NCBI RefSeq assembly: GCF_902167145.1
Contig: NC_050097.1
Span: 226,071,034 to 226,135,033, forward strand
Direction of reading: 5' to 3'
From: Zea mays
Taxonomy: Eukaryota; Streptophyta; Magnoliopsida; Poales; Poaceae
DNA: 64,000 nucleotides
Part shown: positions 11,758 through 23,700 of the stretch, in pieces
Numbering within the stretch: the first letter of the stretch is position 1
Layout: each line of letters starts with the position of its first letter
Program-made: the position numbers and the translations under genes
Notes under the pieces: generated by a model
What the model saw: only the letters and a program-made list of their open reading frames with translations
Databases searched by the model: none
What the model was told of the DNA's origin: nothing

Positions 11758-13463
11758 TCATCCACACTAATGTCGGTGGCGAAGTCGGCGACGCGCTTGC
11801 CCGGCGGCGGCAAACCTCGGCCCACCTTCGCGGCCTCCGGCACCCTGCTGGACGCCGGTGCAGCCTTCCCAGACTTGGAACCACCGGCGGCAGCCGCAGC
11901 CTCCGGCGCCCTGCTGGATGCAGGGACGGCCGACTTCGCCGCCAGCGGCGGCTGGCCTCCGCCGGGGGCAGCAGCCTTCGCAGCCCCCCGCTGCCTCTTC
12001 GGCCTGGCTTCATGAAGCCTGACGACCGCCTGGCGCTTCTGTATAGCTCCCTGGTGATCCTTGTCCATCACTGCCGACACAACAGCAGCAATATTCCGCC
12101 CGTAAGGAAACACTTTCCATTCACGAACCATGCGAGATGTAAAAAAGTCTTCGCCGGCCGCGCGGGGGATAGGAACATTCCTAGGCCACCAACCCCCGGT
12201 AACCCTCAGCATCCGCGCCGAAGACTCCTGGAGCTCGGGCGAAGTCATCCTTCCCCCCGGGGCCGCGCATGTCTTCATCAATTCTCTAGCAAAACCATCG
12301 GAAACCCCAAGTCCTCCCATAGCAGTACCTAGTTTCCTCTTCTTAGAGGACGGGGCGGCCGCCGGCGCGGGGTCGTCTCCAGACTCTACCACCGGGTTCT
12401 TCCCGCGACGACCCACATCGTTTTGGCCGGGATAACCGCCATACGGCAGTTGATTCAATTCAAAAACCTTGTTCAAACGGTCATTCGACCCGCGGATATC
12501 CCAGCTACGCTGGCCCTCTATCCTCGGCACGTACCTACCAACGATCCGCACCGCCCCATCCTCCGCCTCACGCACAAAGGCGGCCGGATCGCGGCTTTGC
12601 AGATCCAGCGCGAAGACAGGACTTCGCACCAGCTTCCCACCATGGGAAGGCATCTGGCGAGGGCACACTTCGCCCAACGCCTAGCCATGCGCCAAAGGCC
12701 ATACCCCGTACGCCACAAATTCCTCAACCAAATCGCGCCCACTGCTCAGGCCGGCGGCGCACCGAAGGGCCCCTTCATCCGCATCCTCCTCTGCCACTTC
12801 AAAAGGCGGGTATGCTGAGTAAAAATGTGAGCACATCTCGGACACGGGGAGCCCCGGATGGTCTTCGACGGTACCCTCCGCGACGTAGAACCAAAACTCA
12901 TGCTAATTGCCCCACTTGTTGCGGGCACAAGGAACCAACTCAACTACCTCCATCGTGGTCTTGCCGGTCTTCGGCGTAAATGTACAGGACCCAAACTGGG
13001 CAACTTCATCTCCAATCATCCTCTTCTGCCAGTGCAGGCAATAGTACTTCGCGAAGACTTCGACTGATGGTTGTCCGCCGTACGAAGTCGTCGCCCAGAC
13101 ATACTTCGACAGAGCCACCATGGCATTCGGAGTCAACTGATGGATCTGAACGTTAAATCTGCGCAGGACTTCTCCAACAAATTGGTGCGCAGGCAGGCGG
13201 AGACCGGCGGTGAAGAACGCCTCGAACACAACCAACTCGCCTTCCGGCTCGGGGACTTCCTCCGTCCCCGGGACACGAGCGACTCCGCCGCCAAAGTAAC
13301 CCAGTCGCTGCATATCTTGCACGCGGACCGACGACATCCGCGACACACCAAAATCCACCGTATCGCCGGCGCGCAACTCCTCCGCCGTCAAAGTACTCAG
13401 CGTTTCCTCAGACGACGCGTCGGCCGGCGGCGTAGCGGCAGCGGAAGAAGAAGAGGTCGGCAT
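11700..13463 (-). pseudogene. Antisense ORF with Transposase_28 (putative gypsy-type) domain
   Basis: On the minus strand one frame runs from ATG 13463 (MPTSSSSAAATPP...) to about 11700, with two in-frame TAG stops (at about 12903 and 12680). Both stand where CAG is expected. The N-terminal part carries the pattern FEAFFTAGLRLPAHQFVGEV followed by RRFNVQIHQLTPNAMVALSK. That pattern is characteristic of the 'putative gypsy-type transposon' family (Pfam Transposase_28) found antisense in grass gypsy elements. The C-terminal part is basic and Ala/Pro rich, with a KKRK cluster near 12345. Its function is unknown; despite the Pfam name it is not a demonstrated transposase. A TATAAAAGGG lies about 160 bases upstream of the start. 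Confidence 0.75.
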
Positions 13464-13620
13464 CGCTACGTACCGTCGGCGGCGGCAGGCGGTCTGCTTC
13501 ACTCGAGCCAGATCTCCGGCGAACAAGAGCAAGGAGGGCAGACGAGCAGCCAGACGGTGGAAAAGGCGGCTAGGGTTTTCATGGAGCGCGGAAAATGAAG
13601 TTCAAAACGCGCCCCCCGCC

Positions 13621-13630
13621 CCCTTTTATA
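13621..13630 (-). promoter_or_regulatory. TATA box upstream of the antisense ORF
   Basis: The minus strand reads TATAAAAGGG here, about 160 bases before the antisense ATG at 13463 and just inside the 3' LTR. Comparable TATA motifs stand at a similar distance before the antisense genes at 26607 and 38448, which supports a real promoter. Confidence 0.55.
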
Positions 13631-13797
13631 CACAGGGCGCGGCGCTTCGGGAAACCCGCAGTCCAACAGTACGGTGTCAATCAACGGTCATGTCAAAAAC
13701 CCCCGCGGAACCACTTCGAGCGAGGGCAGCGTCTCCGCCATCTAGCGACGTCTTCGGCACCAGTTGACTTAGTCGAACTGGTCCCTCGGAGGGCAAA

Positions 13798-14274
13798 TGT
13801 TGGGGCGAAGGCAAAGACGCCACCCTTCGCTCGAGGCCTTCGCTGCAGTCGTTGGTCGAACAGAGACAAGACAACGGGCAGGGACACCCTCCGCCCCATA
13901 CGACATCAGACGAAGACCTGCGACGAGGTCATCCCACCGTGCGGCCTCGTCCAGCACGGAGGCCCACTTATGATCCGGCCCATTGTAACGGGCCCTGCGT
14001 GGCCGCTGCATGTTACGGGCCTAATTTGTAAAGGCATCCCTGTAATTACAGTCTGTAACCCTGCTTTATGGGAATATTCTGGGGATAACCTAGGTGTTTG
14101 AGGGCACATGCGTCCTTAACACAGGATGCTGGGCACTCAGATACCTATAAATACCCCCGCACAGTGCTCGTGAGAGGCTAGATTAACAGAGCTATTGCCA
14201 TCTTGCGCGAGAACCCTGTTTACGTCACTACACCTCCCGTTGGATCCCCTTGCGTCACAGAGCAAGTTCTAACA
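13798..14274 (+). repeat. 3' LTR of the non-autonomous gypsy element
   Basis: The LTR is 477 bp, the same length as the 5' LTR, and begins TGTTGGGGCG right after the purine-rich ctcggagggcaaa. It ends ...TCTAACA and is followed by the target duplication gatcc. Confidence 0.92.
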
Positions 14275-14900
14275 GATCCCATCAAATTTAACTTGAACAA
14301 CTTCATCAAAACTCTTTCATTCTACCCATGGTGCATGTGTATACGTACTCTCCCGTCCTTCATTATAATTATTTTAACTTTTTACATTCAAAGTATCTTA
14401 GATTTGATCAAATCAGGAAAGTTGGAACCACTTACAATATTTGATAATAATTTGGGAGACAGCAGGGAGTACAATTTTTGACTCGTTGTGCTATATATGT
14501 ACATCTATCGATCAAACTGATGATCCCTGTTACATTGACATATTATTACGATCACTATTCTCATTTCCCATGACGGCCAATCACTAACACTCCAATGAAC
14601 AAAGAAAAATTAATGGGACTGCCTCGGCGGAAGCGGATTTGAGGCCTCTTCGTCTTCGCTCGCGAACGGGACTGCCTTCTCATGACCTCCACTTCGTCTT
14701 CTTCACACCCGACCGGGATCTGCGAGGACTCCACCTTCCGACGGCAGATCCGCCGTCGCGTCGCCGGAAAAAAATCGTCCTTCCCCAGACGCGTCGAGAC
14801 GGAGAGAGGTCGAGCGAGAAGTTTCCGGTGTGTGGCGAGATTTTTTTAATACGCCTTATCATTTTTAGACCATCTCAGTTCTCGAAACACGCTTCTTTTT

Positions 14901-15410
14901 TTAAAAAAATCTTTTGCTTGTGGTTAGTGCATATTACTTTTATCATTTTATAATTAGTTTATATATTTTAAATCCGTTTGATCTCACTAAACTCTAGTTT
15001 TACTCATAGCTGTGCGCCTGCGCTTACTACAGGTCTACAGCCTGCACAATAAAAAAACAAATCAGTGACAAAGACAAAAAATATTGAACGCTCACGGTGG
15101 GGCTCGAACGCACAACCTTAAGGTTAAAAGCCTTGCGCTTTACCAACTGAGCTAGACAAGGTTTGTGGTTACACATTCGAGCTCGGCGCCATAGATCTTG
15201 GCGCCGAGCTCGGTGCCACGTTGGCGCCGCGTCAGCTGGTGTACGACAGCGCGGCAGGTAGCTCGGCGCCAAGATCTATGGCGCCGAGATGTGTAAACTC
15301 GGCGCTATAGCTCATGGCGCCGAGAAATGGGTCCAAAATTGCATTTAAGTTTTCTGGGGGTCTAATTGAAAATTTTTGACACAAAAAGGACTCAAAAAAC
15401 AAAAAATTTG
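14901..15410 (-). repeat. Right terminal inverted repeat of the MULE
   Basis: This is the reverse-complement partner of 8554-9015, including the TCGGCGCC palindromes and the tRNA-like segment. It carries about 48 additional bases near 14990-15040 that the left TIR lacks. The outer end abuts the 10-bp duplication GCCCCATCGG at 15411-15420. Confidence 0.82.
15089..15161 (-). tRNA. tRNA-Lys(UUU)-derived sequence in the right TIR
   Basis: On the minus strand this 73-base segment follows plant tRNA-Lys closely. It has TAGCTCAGTTGGTAAAGCGC (A box and D arm), CAAGGCTTTTAACCTTA (anticodon arm with TTT), and GTTCGAGCCCCAC (T arm, B box). The acceptor stem is weakened but shows one C-G to T-A change on both sides that keeps pairing; both outer pairs are mismatched. 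It is the better preserved of the two TIR copies. No CCA is encoded, as expected for plant nuclear tRNA genes. Confidence 0.65.
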
Positions 15411-15786
15411 GCCCCATCGGTACCCTGCTCCAACATCTCTGTCGCCCTCATTCCCTGGTCTCCAGCATCCGGACGCCGCCGTCCCTGCTGCGGTCGGACT
15501 CGGTCATGCCACTAGACGTGTGTGCGCTTCAACCTCGCTGACGCTCGCAGTGGAGCCTTGCTTGTTGTGCTCGCCGCAGTTTCCCGTCCATGCCGCGTGT
15601 TGCAACGTGCTCATGGTTGTCGTCTCCTCGTGGGCCACGCTCAACCTCGCAGCTCCTTCATGTTGTCGATTTCCACGACTCACAGCCTCTCCACCAACCT
15701 CGTCGTGCTTGTGGTGTCATCGGGAAGCCCCTAGTCACCTGCCTTGCCGGTTCGTCATCGATTTTTATTTTTTTTGGAACTATCGG

Positions 15787-15900
15787 CCGTGTACTTAGTA
15801 CTATTGGTGTCGTTATCTCCTGCAGCTCCTCGCGCCCGGCAAGCCGTGTACTTAGTACTATTGGTGTCGTTATCTCCTGCAGCTCCTCGCGCCCGGCAAG
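15787..15900 (+). repeat. Perfect 57-bp tandem duplication
   Basis: A 57-bp unit beginning ccgtgtacttagtactat occurs twice back to back (15787-15843 and 15844-15900) with no difference seen. It lies in the GC-rich block of the solo-LTR-like segment. The identity implies a recent duplication or copy-number polymorphism. Confidence 0.9.
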
Positions 15901-18251
15901 CCGTCGTGCTCAGCGTACTTTCTCCGTGAGGCATTACTTGTTCCTCTTGCTTCATCGGCTTTCCACGTGTTAGAGCAAGTATGGTTCAAATATATACGTA
16001 AATGCGGGAGAATGTCCGAAAAAATAAGTTCTTGTGTGATTGCAGTCAGCTATGGTTAGCGCTATCGTCCTTATCTCGTGTTTGTGCCTAGTGGACTGGT
16101 AGAGAAATGATTTAGATTGTGTTTTACTCGATGCTTTTGGCATCGCTCACCTGTTGTCCGCTGTTTTGGCTAAACTGGAGATCGCTGCCGTTTCATGGTT
16201 TTCGAGTCTGAATTAGTCGTGGTTGGCTAGTTCGCTATTCCCGCTAGCTAGCATGTTGTATGGATAGGTTATATTGATATATAGGTCAACACGATTAATT
16301 TTGGATGATGGGAGTGTTTAAAAATAAGGCATTAAAAATTATAGGAAAAATTGTGTAAGCTTATCTTGAGCATATGAACCCTTGGATAAAGTTTGGAACT
16401 GTTTGGACAAGATTTGCTTAGTAAATTAATTATTGCTCTATAAAGGAAAAGAGTTTTACCCCTCGGTAATTAAGGCACCTGATGTCTTAGTAAAGAATGA
16501 AATTGTTTAACAAGTTTTGGATGGTTAGAGGAGTTCTAAGGATAAGTAGCTCCCTGGTAGCTATTACTTATGATGATAGCTTGTAGGTATAATCATGTAA
16601 TGCTTTATAATACCTTATTTGCTAACTACATAAGCATAAGCATCCATGATCATGTCATTTCATGTAGAGCTCCCAAAATAAAGAGTGAAGATTTCAGATG
16701 AAGTGGTTGCTAAAGAGGAGTCTACTCCAGTGCCTGTTGATCCTATGGTGGAGTTTCATCTAACTACTTACCAGAGTAGGATAATTTTGGGATCTTCTCC
16801 TGCAATAAGGCAAGCCCCGGTGCATTTGCTACCTCCCTTGTGTTTATAAAATTTTATCACTTATATGCTGCATTAGGTGATAGGAGTTGATTGATTAAAC
16901 ATTTGATGCATTACCATCCTTGAAAGATTGATTACCATACCTTGTCACCTGTTTTATAAAAGCTAGAGATGCTTAGTCATGCTGATAGACTAAGAAAAAT
17001 GTTTTTGATCTATGACTCATGTTTTTTTACAAACAAGAAAATGGGCTTAGGATAATAAAGGCATCAAGACGTTGATAATTTCATTATCCAGGCATGGCCC
17101 CTCTGTCAGGCGCCAAAGTTTTAAAATAGTTTAAAATGGGACCAGACGTTGAGCAGGAAAGGTCGCCCGTCTGTGTCGATTAAGGACCGAACCGATTGTT
17201 GGCCTGATGATCTAGGACATTTTAACTGGCCACATACCTCGTCATATGTAAGCTTGAACCCGGCTATTCCATACGTGAAAAGACAACCGTGCACTGGGTG
17301 TGGGAGATGGTGGGAGTAGCAGTTACCCTCCTGGCAAGAAGCTGAATGGTAGGGTAATGTGCTCCCGGGTAGCGCGGACCAGTTCATGTAGTGGAGGATC
17401 TGTGGGAATGGTTGACATATGCAAGGGTTAAGTGTTACATATGTCGTGTGGTTGGAGATCCCCAGCTAGGTATTAATCGATTCGGATCGCCGTCACTTCT
17501 CAAATATGAAGACTGGATCGCTACCCTTCATGGTAGATAACAAGCGAAACAAAATTTGGATTTTAAAAGCAACCTATTGTAGGTCAAGTGAATGATCTAG
17601 ATTAGAAAAATGCTAGATTCAGGCTAGAAGATTCAGGTAATAAACTAACTTGTGAAATAAAACTTGGCTTAAGGACCCACTTCTAGTAAGCTTTTCTGCA
17701 AAATGAGTCCTTGAACTTTGATGAGCTTTACCTTGATTCCCAAAAGCCAGCATACCCTTGAGAGTCTTTTTTTAGTCGGGTAAGTCTTGCTGAGTAATTG
17801 CGTACTCAGGGTTTTATCCCTTGTTGTTTTTGTAGGAGAAGTTTTATTCCCTTATCTTTGGGTTAGTTACTTCATGTGGAGGACTTGAAGCTTAGAAGGT
17901 TTTTATATATATCTTATGGAAAGGCTTCACCCTTCCAATTATTGTAGTTAAGTTATGCCCTTCGAGTACTATCAGGACTTGTAATAAATACATCTCATTC
18001 TACCATGTAAAACTTGAGTTCTGGAAGGTAAAGTGTACTTTGTAAAAGTCTTCTGCTCTATCTCCAATGTGTGTGTATCAAATGTGATTACTGTAATATA
18101 CTTGTTATGTGGGAGATCCTTGGGATGATGAGTTCCAGTTGGCGAACTCGATAGCCTTGTTAAGTTACCTGGTACACGTGGACAGCCATCTGAGGCTGTT
18201 AATGGCAAGGGGTGGTGCATGTGGGCCTGATAACTTGGGAGGGCTGTCATA

Positions 18252-20690
18252 GCTTTCTCGACCCGATATGGTTTATATGATTTCATGGTTATGTCATTTG
18301 GACTAACTATTGCACCGACCTATTTTATGAATCTGTTGAATAAGGTGTTCATGGAGTATCTTGACAGATTCGTCGTGGTATTCATCGATGATATTCTTAT
18401 TTATTCTAAGAGTGATAGTGAACATGAGGAACATCTGAGATTGGTGCTACAAAAGCTAAGGGATAATCAACTCTATGCCAAGTATAGCAAATGCGAGTTC
18501 TGGATTGACGAGGTGCCATTCCTTGGACATATCATTTCTAATGGAGGGATATCAGTGGATCCTGCTAAAGTCAAGGAGATAATGGCGTGGAGCATACCCA
18601 CTACAGTATGGAGATTCAAAGTTTCTTAGGACTTGCAGGCTATTATCGGAGATTTAGTGAATGATTTTCTAAGATTGCTAAGCCTATGACCTCGCTTCTG
18701 GAGAAGGGAAGAGAGTTCAAGTGGGACTCGAAGTGCCAAGATAGCTTTGATCAACTAAAGATGAGGTTGATGTCGCCCCTAGTGTTGGTTATGCTAGATC
18801 TATAGAAGAGATTTGACATTTATTGTGATGCATGTGGCCAAGGCTTGGGATGTGTGCTTATGCAATAAGGTCACATGATTGCCTACGCGTCTCGTCAGTT
18901 GCGGAAACATGAGTTAAACTATCCCACTCATGACTTAGAACTAGCAGTCGTAGTGCACGCGCTTAAAATATGGAGACATTATATTATGTGAACCAAGTAT
19001 CAAGTGTACACCGATCATAAGAGTTTGAAGTACATATTCACTCAGAAGGATCTCAACCTTAGGCAACGCCGATGGTTGGAGCTCATTAAGGATTATGATT
19101 TGGAGATTCACTATCACCTGGGTAAGGCGAATCTGGTTGTAGATGCCTTGAGTCGGAAGGAACACGTCCATGCAGCTATTGTAGACCAGACACCTGATGA
19201 GATTGTTGAGGATTTTAGGAGACTCAACCTGGGAATAGTTGCACATACTGAAGGAGTCACTATTGATGTGGAACCTACCTTGGAGCAAGAAATCCGTAAA
19301 GGTCAGGTTGGTGATGCTAAGATACAAGAGATCAAGGATCTTATTACTGAAGGTAGAGGTTCGGAGTTCACGGAGGATGAGCAAGGCATGGTATGGTTCA
19401 AGGATCGGATATGTGTTCCTGAGATTGATAGCCTCCGTGAGACTATACTAAAGGAAGCCCATGACTCTGATTATTCTATTCATCCTGGTAGCACTAAGAT
19501 GTATCAGGATTTGAAGCAGAAATACTGGTGGTATGGATTGAAGAGAGATGTGGCTGCACATGTGGCTATGTGTGATGTATGTCAAAGAGTTAAGGTCGAA
19601 CACCAAAGGCCAGCCGGACTACTACATCCACTAAAGATACCCGAGTGGAAGTGGGAAGAAATTGGCATGGATTTCATTACTGGGTTGCCTCGCACCTCGA
19701 AAGGGATATGATTCCATATGGGTGATTGTGGATAGACTGACCAAAGTGGCTCATTTCATTCCGGTCAAGACTACTTATAAAGGCTCTCAGCTGGCAAAGT
19801 TATATATGGCTCGGATTGTGTGTTTACATGGAGTACCAAAGAAGATCGTGTCTGATCGAGGTTCATAGTTTACCTCAAGATTCTGGAGAAGCTTTCATGA
19901 GAATATGAATACAAATTTGAACTTTGGTACGGCTTATCACCCTCAGACTGATGGCCAGACTGAAAGGACTAATCAAGTACTTGAGGATATGTTGAGAGCT
20001 TGTGCCCTTCAGCATGGATGAAGTTAGGACAAGAGTCTACCCTATGTTGAGTTCTCATATAATAATAGTTATCAGGCCAATCTAAAGATGTCACCATTCC
20101 AGGCTTTGTATGGCAGGAAGTGCAGGACTCCTCTATAATGGGATCAGACTGGAGAAAGACAGTTCTTTGGTCCTGAGTTCAAGAGGCAGAAGAACAAGTC
20201 CGTATAATCCAGGAGAACTTCAGGGTAGCTCAGACCAGGCAAAAGAGCTACGCTGATAATAGAAGAAAACAACTGGAATTTGTGGAAGGTGATCATGTGT
20301 ACCTCAAGGTGTCACCACTTCATGGAATGAGGAGATTTAAAGTTAAGGGCAAATTGTACCCTCGCTTTATTGGACCATTCAGAGTTTTTAGGCGAGTTGG
20401 GGAGATGGCATACCAACTTGAGCTACCTGATAATCTATCTGATGTGCATAATGTATTCCACGTGTCTCAACTTAAGAAGTGTCTCTGTGCCCCTAAGGAA
20501 CAGTTACCAATGGAAGAGCTCAGTGTTCAGGGGGATTTGACTTATACAGAATATCCTATCAAGATTCTTGATATTTTGGCTCGAGTTACAAGGAATAAGG
20601 TGATAAAGATGTGCAAAGTGCAATAGAGTCATCATGGAGAAGATGAAACTACTCTGGAGAGAGAAGAAGAGCTTCACATAGATTTTCCCC
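18252..20690 (+). pseudogene. Chromovirus pol, C-terminal part: RT end, RNase H, integrase, chromodomain
   Basis: The reading frame resumes in phase after the insertion. RT motifs include [13 protein letters not shown] and FIDDILIYS (the YxDD box of the active site) near 18385. RNase H follows ([35 protein letters not shown] near 19010). The integrase zinc-binding region (HPGSTKMY ... CDVCQRVK near 19480-19590) precedes a core with [14 protein letters not shown] and TERTNQ, supplying the D, D and E of the catalytic triad. A C-terminal segment at 20282-20690 ends in a chromodomain-like stretch (YTEYPIKILDILARVTRNK). Stops (for example 18659, 18803, 18868, 18988, 19866, 20019, 20624) and a frameshift near 19708 inactivate it. 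The stop at 20624 reads TAG where TGG (Trp) is expected. Confidence 0.88.
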
Positions 20691-20736
20691 ATCTTTTCCC
20701 TAGTGCTTCCTAAATCTCGAGGACGAGATTCTTGTT

Positions 20737-20750
20737 AAGGGGGGCAGGAT
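20737..20750 (+). other. Polypurine tract before the chromovirus 3' LTR
   Basis: The bases aaggggggcaggat directly precede the 3' LTR start TGTAATACCC. This is where plus-strand DNA synthesis is primed in LTR retroelements. Confidence 0.8.
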
Positions 20751-20751
20751 T

Positions 20752-23700
20752 TGTAATACCCAATTTGTAAGGAAATATAAAAGGAGAAACAATTTCACTT
20801 TATCTATGTGTGAGTTTGACCTTTTTGTACCATCACATGTGAACACCATATTTAAAAATAATAATTATAAAATATATGCCACTAAATTATGCATCATGCT
20901 AGAATTTTTATTGTGAGTGCATTATTTGTGACAATATAAAAATAACATAAAAAGAAATATGTTAAAGTCCAAAGTGGAATTTGATATCTAAAAGAAATTC
21001 TAGAATTTAGAAAAGAGAAGAAATAAATATTATGTGGATAAAAATAAGTAAATAAAAATATATTATTCCTACACTAGGGTTTGAATTTGTATAAATGACT
21101 CAAAGGTGAAACTCATAACAAGATTCAAATTCAAATTTGAGATTCAATTGAAAATGAAAAAGGAAAAATATAAAAGGAAAAAGGAAAAAACGGTGTGTGG
21201 GCTCGCTGTTCACATTTCGGCCCACCTAGCCGTTTCTTCGCCCCACAGCGCGGCCCAATTCCCTCACACCCGCGCGCGCCGACCCCTCGACCCCACTTTG
21301 TCAGTCTCTGTATCAAGAGCGCCGCGGTCGAGTCCTCACCGACGCATTGGGCCCATTTGCCAGTCGCGCCCACCTCGCGCACGTCGCTGTCTTGTGGGAC
21401 CCATGTGTCAGCACCTACCTCCGCCAATGTCGGGATCGCGCGGCTATGGCCGTGCGCTGTGCCTAGTCTTCTGGGGTCGTGCTGCAACGGCTTGGGCGAT
21501 CTTCTCGGGCGTAAGACGGGGTAGTCCGCTGGATAAGTAGATGGACACCTCTCCTCTTTTCCCCTTCTTCCGTAGCACTGTTGAGGGAGTACAGTGAAAA
21601 GCAGAGAGCTCGCGCCGCCGCCATTGATATGCTCTCGGACGGCCTTCCAGTCACGGCGTACTGTTCCGGGGGCATCTTGGGGTTCCGCCGCGAGGATTGG
21701 GGCAACCATCGCGTTGGATTCGCGTACCAGGCGAGCACAATTTCTCGTCGGCGTTTGTGGCTCACTAGAAATCACGGTCGCCGTGGACAGCTCTTCTGCG
21801 CCCACGATTCTTGGTATGAACTCCTTGCCTGTGCCCGCTTTCATCACTATAACGTGTAGAACTGGTCTAATTAGGTTTAGGTGTGTCATCACCGGGGATT
21901 CGTCTCGCCCGAGTTGGGTTTTTCGCCGTGGTCGGGCCGCAGCTGACAGGGAGAACCAAGGCGCGGGGAAGACGACGGTCCGCGGTCGTTGGATCTGGCG
22001 CCTTCGGCCGAGATTAGCTAACCGTGTGTGCCTGTTCGCGCTGTTGATCTGAAGCGTGGATCAGTAATTGTGTGGTCGAGAGAGAGTGAAGTGGATCGTG
22101 CGCCGTGCGCCGTGGATCTGGGATCCAATGGTTGTGGGCGCAGCAGGATACGTAACCGGGTCCGATCTAATCTAAGCGCTTGATCTTGAATCGGAAGGCC
22201 GAAATGGAGCCGTACCCCTTCGCTGCGGCATATTTGCATAAGAGACCTCCTTCTTCCGTTAAAACAACCCGCCGTCCAGGGCTACAGCGCTCTGAGTCTC
22301 GGGAATTTTGTAGATTAGTCCCTGCCTTTCTCTTGTTTAGTGTGCGCAATCCAGGGATCTGGGAAAATGGATAAAACCCTTTTGGAAAATAATTTTTAGT
22401 GCAAAAAATAAACCCTAGAACTTGTATAAATCATAGAAAATTCATATGAACTCCAAATTGATCCATTCCAGTTTCTAAAATTTTGTAATATTATTGTCTA
22501 TCACCTACAGTCTCTGTTTTGACATGAAAACAGTAGTAAAATTTATTTCTCACTTAATCATATATCAAGCACATAAAACCTTTGGAAATTCATAATTTAA
22601 AATCCATAACTCCAAAATTAATGATTCCTGTTCCTAGGATCTTATTTTAATGTGTAGATTATTATTATGTATTTTGTTTACATGTTTGGTGTGATGTTAA
22701 CTTCTCCTTTATACTGTGCTTGTTTGTATTGTGGCGAGTAGAAGAGCAAGTGGCTGAGGATTCTGGTGCCCAGCAGATAGAAGTTGCTGAGCAGGAGCTC
22801 ATTGAAGGCAAGTTGTGCCCTTGACCACTTTTATACCCAATAATGTTCTTTAATGTTATTATTCATGCATAGGTTTAATTTTGATGGGACCCAATAGGTC
22901 ACACTGGTCTGTTTATCCTTTTTACCTTGTTTACCCCTGAATCATTTGGGTAGTTATGCTATTGCTTTACATGGTTTTGGGTTAATATTTCATTATATCC
23001 ATGTTCCAATTATTTTGTTATTTTATTTATGTTCATGTCCAGATCATTATTTTTAATTGGGACATGGAGCTTAACTTGAGAAACACGTGCCACCATAAGG
23101 GAGGAATGGGACCCCTTGACTAACTAATTAGGAAAGCAAGTGGAAGACTACCTTACCCGAAAGGGGCAATGGCAGTAGGGGAGTTGCATGCAGGGAGGTT
23201 CTCGGGTTGATTTTGCTGCGATGGCGGTCAGATGGGGGATTCTTTCAAGTGCTCTTCCCATAAATTGTAGCGGGTTTTCGGAAGCCATTGGAACTTTGTA
23301 AAGGCCTCGTAGTGGATCCCTAGCCATTCACCTTGGTAGTGTCTAAGGGCCTTGCAAACCCTCGTGACATGGGATACACGACTTGTGGGTATAGGGTACA
23401 ACCTCTGTAGAGTGTAAAACTGGTATACTAGCCGAGCTCACGGTCATGAGCGGCTCAGGACTCTCGCATGACTAATTTATGGAACTTAAATTCAATTTGT
23501 CATTTGCATTGCATGGGATTATTTATTAATTTTGGTATATTATTCTCATTATGGTTTGGTATTTACTTACATTTAGTAACTGCTAATAAAACTTGACCAA
23601 CTTATTAAAAGCAATGCTCATCTTTAACCCCTATTTTTTTATCAGCCTTACACTTCAAGTGAACTCCCACCTTTGGTGAGTTCATGCACACTGGTTTCCC

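Larger units (their letters stand above)
9459..14274 (+). mobile_element. Non-autonomous Ty3/gypsy-type element with gag and a long antisense ORF
   Basis: Two 477-bp LTRs (9459-9935, 13798-14274) start TGTTGGGGCGAAGG and end in ACA, and are flanked by the 5-bp duplication gatcc (9454-9458 and 14275-14279). The body carries one gag gene on the plus strand and a Transposase_28-like ORF on the minus strand. No protease, reverse transcriptase, RNase H or integrase is present, so the element must have depended on proteins from a relative. The equal LTR lengths with only a few differences indicate a fairly recent insertion, younger than the MULE it sits in. Confidence 0.9.
8554..15410 (+). mobile_element. 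Mutator-like element (MULE) with long TIRs carrying tRNA-Lys-like sequences
   Basis: Two inverted copies of roughly 460-510 bp bound the element. The left starts CCGATTTTTTTTTG..., and the right copy, read on the other strand, starts CAAATTTTTTG.... A perfect 10-bp direct repeat, GCCCCATCGG, flanks it at 8544-8553 and 15411-15420, in the 9-11 bp range of Mutator-like elements. The interior outside the TIRs is short (9016-9453 and 14280-14900) apart from a gypsy element inserted at 9459. I see no MULE transposase, so this copy is non-autonomous. Superfamily assignment rests on TSD length plus long TIRs. Confidence 0.78.
4281..18251 (+). mobile_element. Probable gypsy solo LTR with nested DNA transposons
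   Basis: The segment begins with TGTAACACCC, a common start of plant gypsy LTRs. It ends ...GGGCTGTCA (18249) plus two extra bases, and is flanked by gcttt at 4276-4280 and 18252-18256. No gag or pol coding is visible in it once the Harbinger-like (5160-7166) and MULE (8554-15410) insertions are removed. About 5.1 kb remains: AT-rich flanks around a GC-rich block (8130-8543 joined to 15421-15960). The neighbouring chromovirus LTR has the same layout. The simplest reading is a solo LTR left by LTR-LTR recombination. A 5.1-kb LTR is long, so a further unrecognised insertion inside it is possible. Confidence 0.65.

Noticed and set aside
4281..18251. Full-length second gypsy element inside the chromovirus
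   Set aside because: No gag, pol, primer-binding site or second LTR can be found between the ends; a solo LTR with later insertions explains it better.
21106..22052. Several long ORFs in the GC-rich block of the chromovirus LTR
   Set aside because: The block lies inside an LTR, ORFs exist on both strands in overlapping frames, and no domain or start context is convincing; the openness is explained by high GC.
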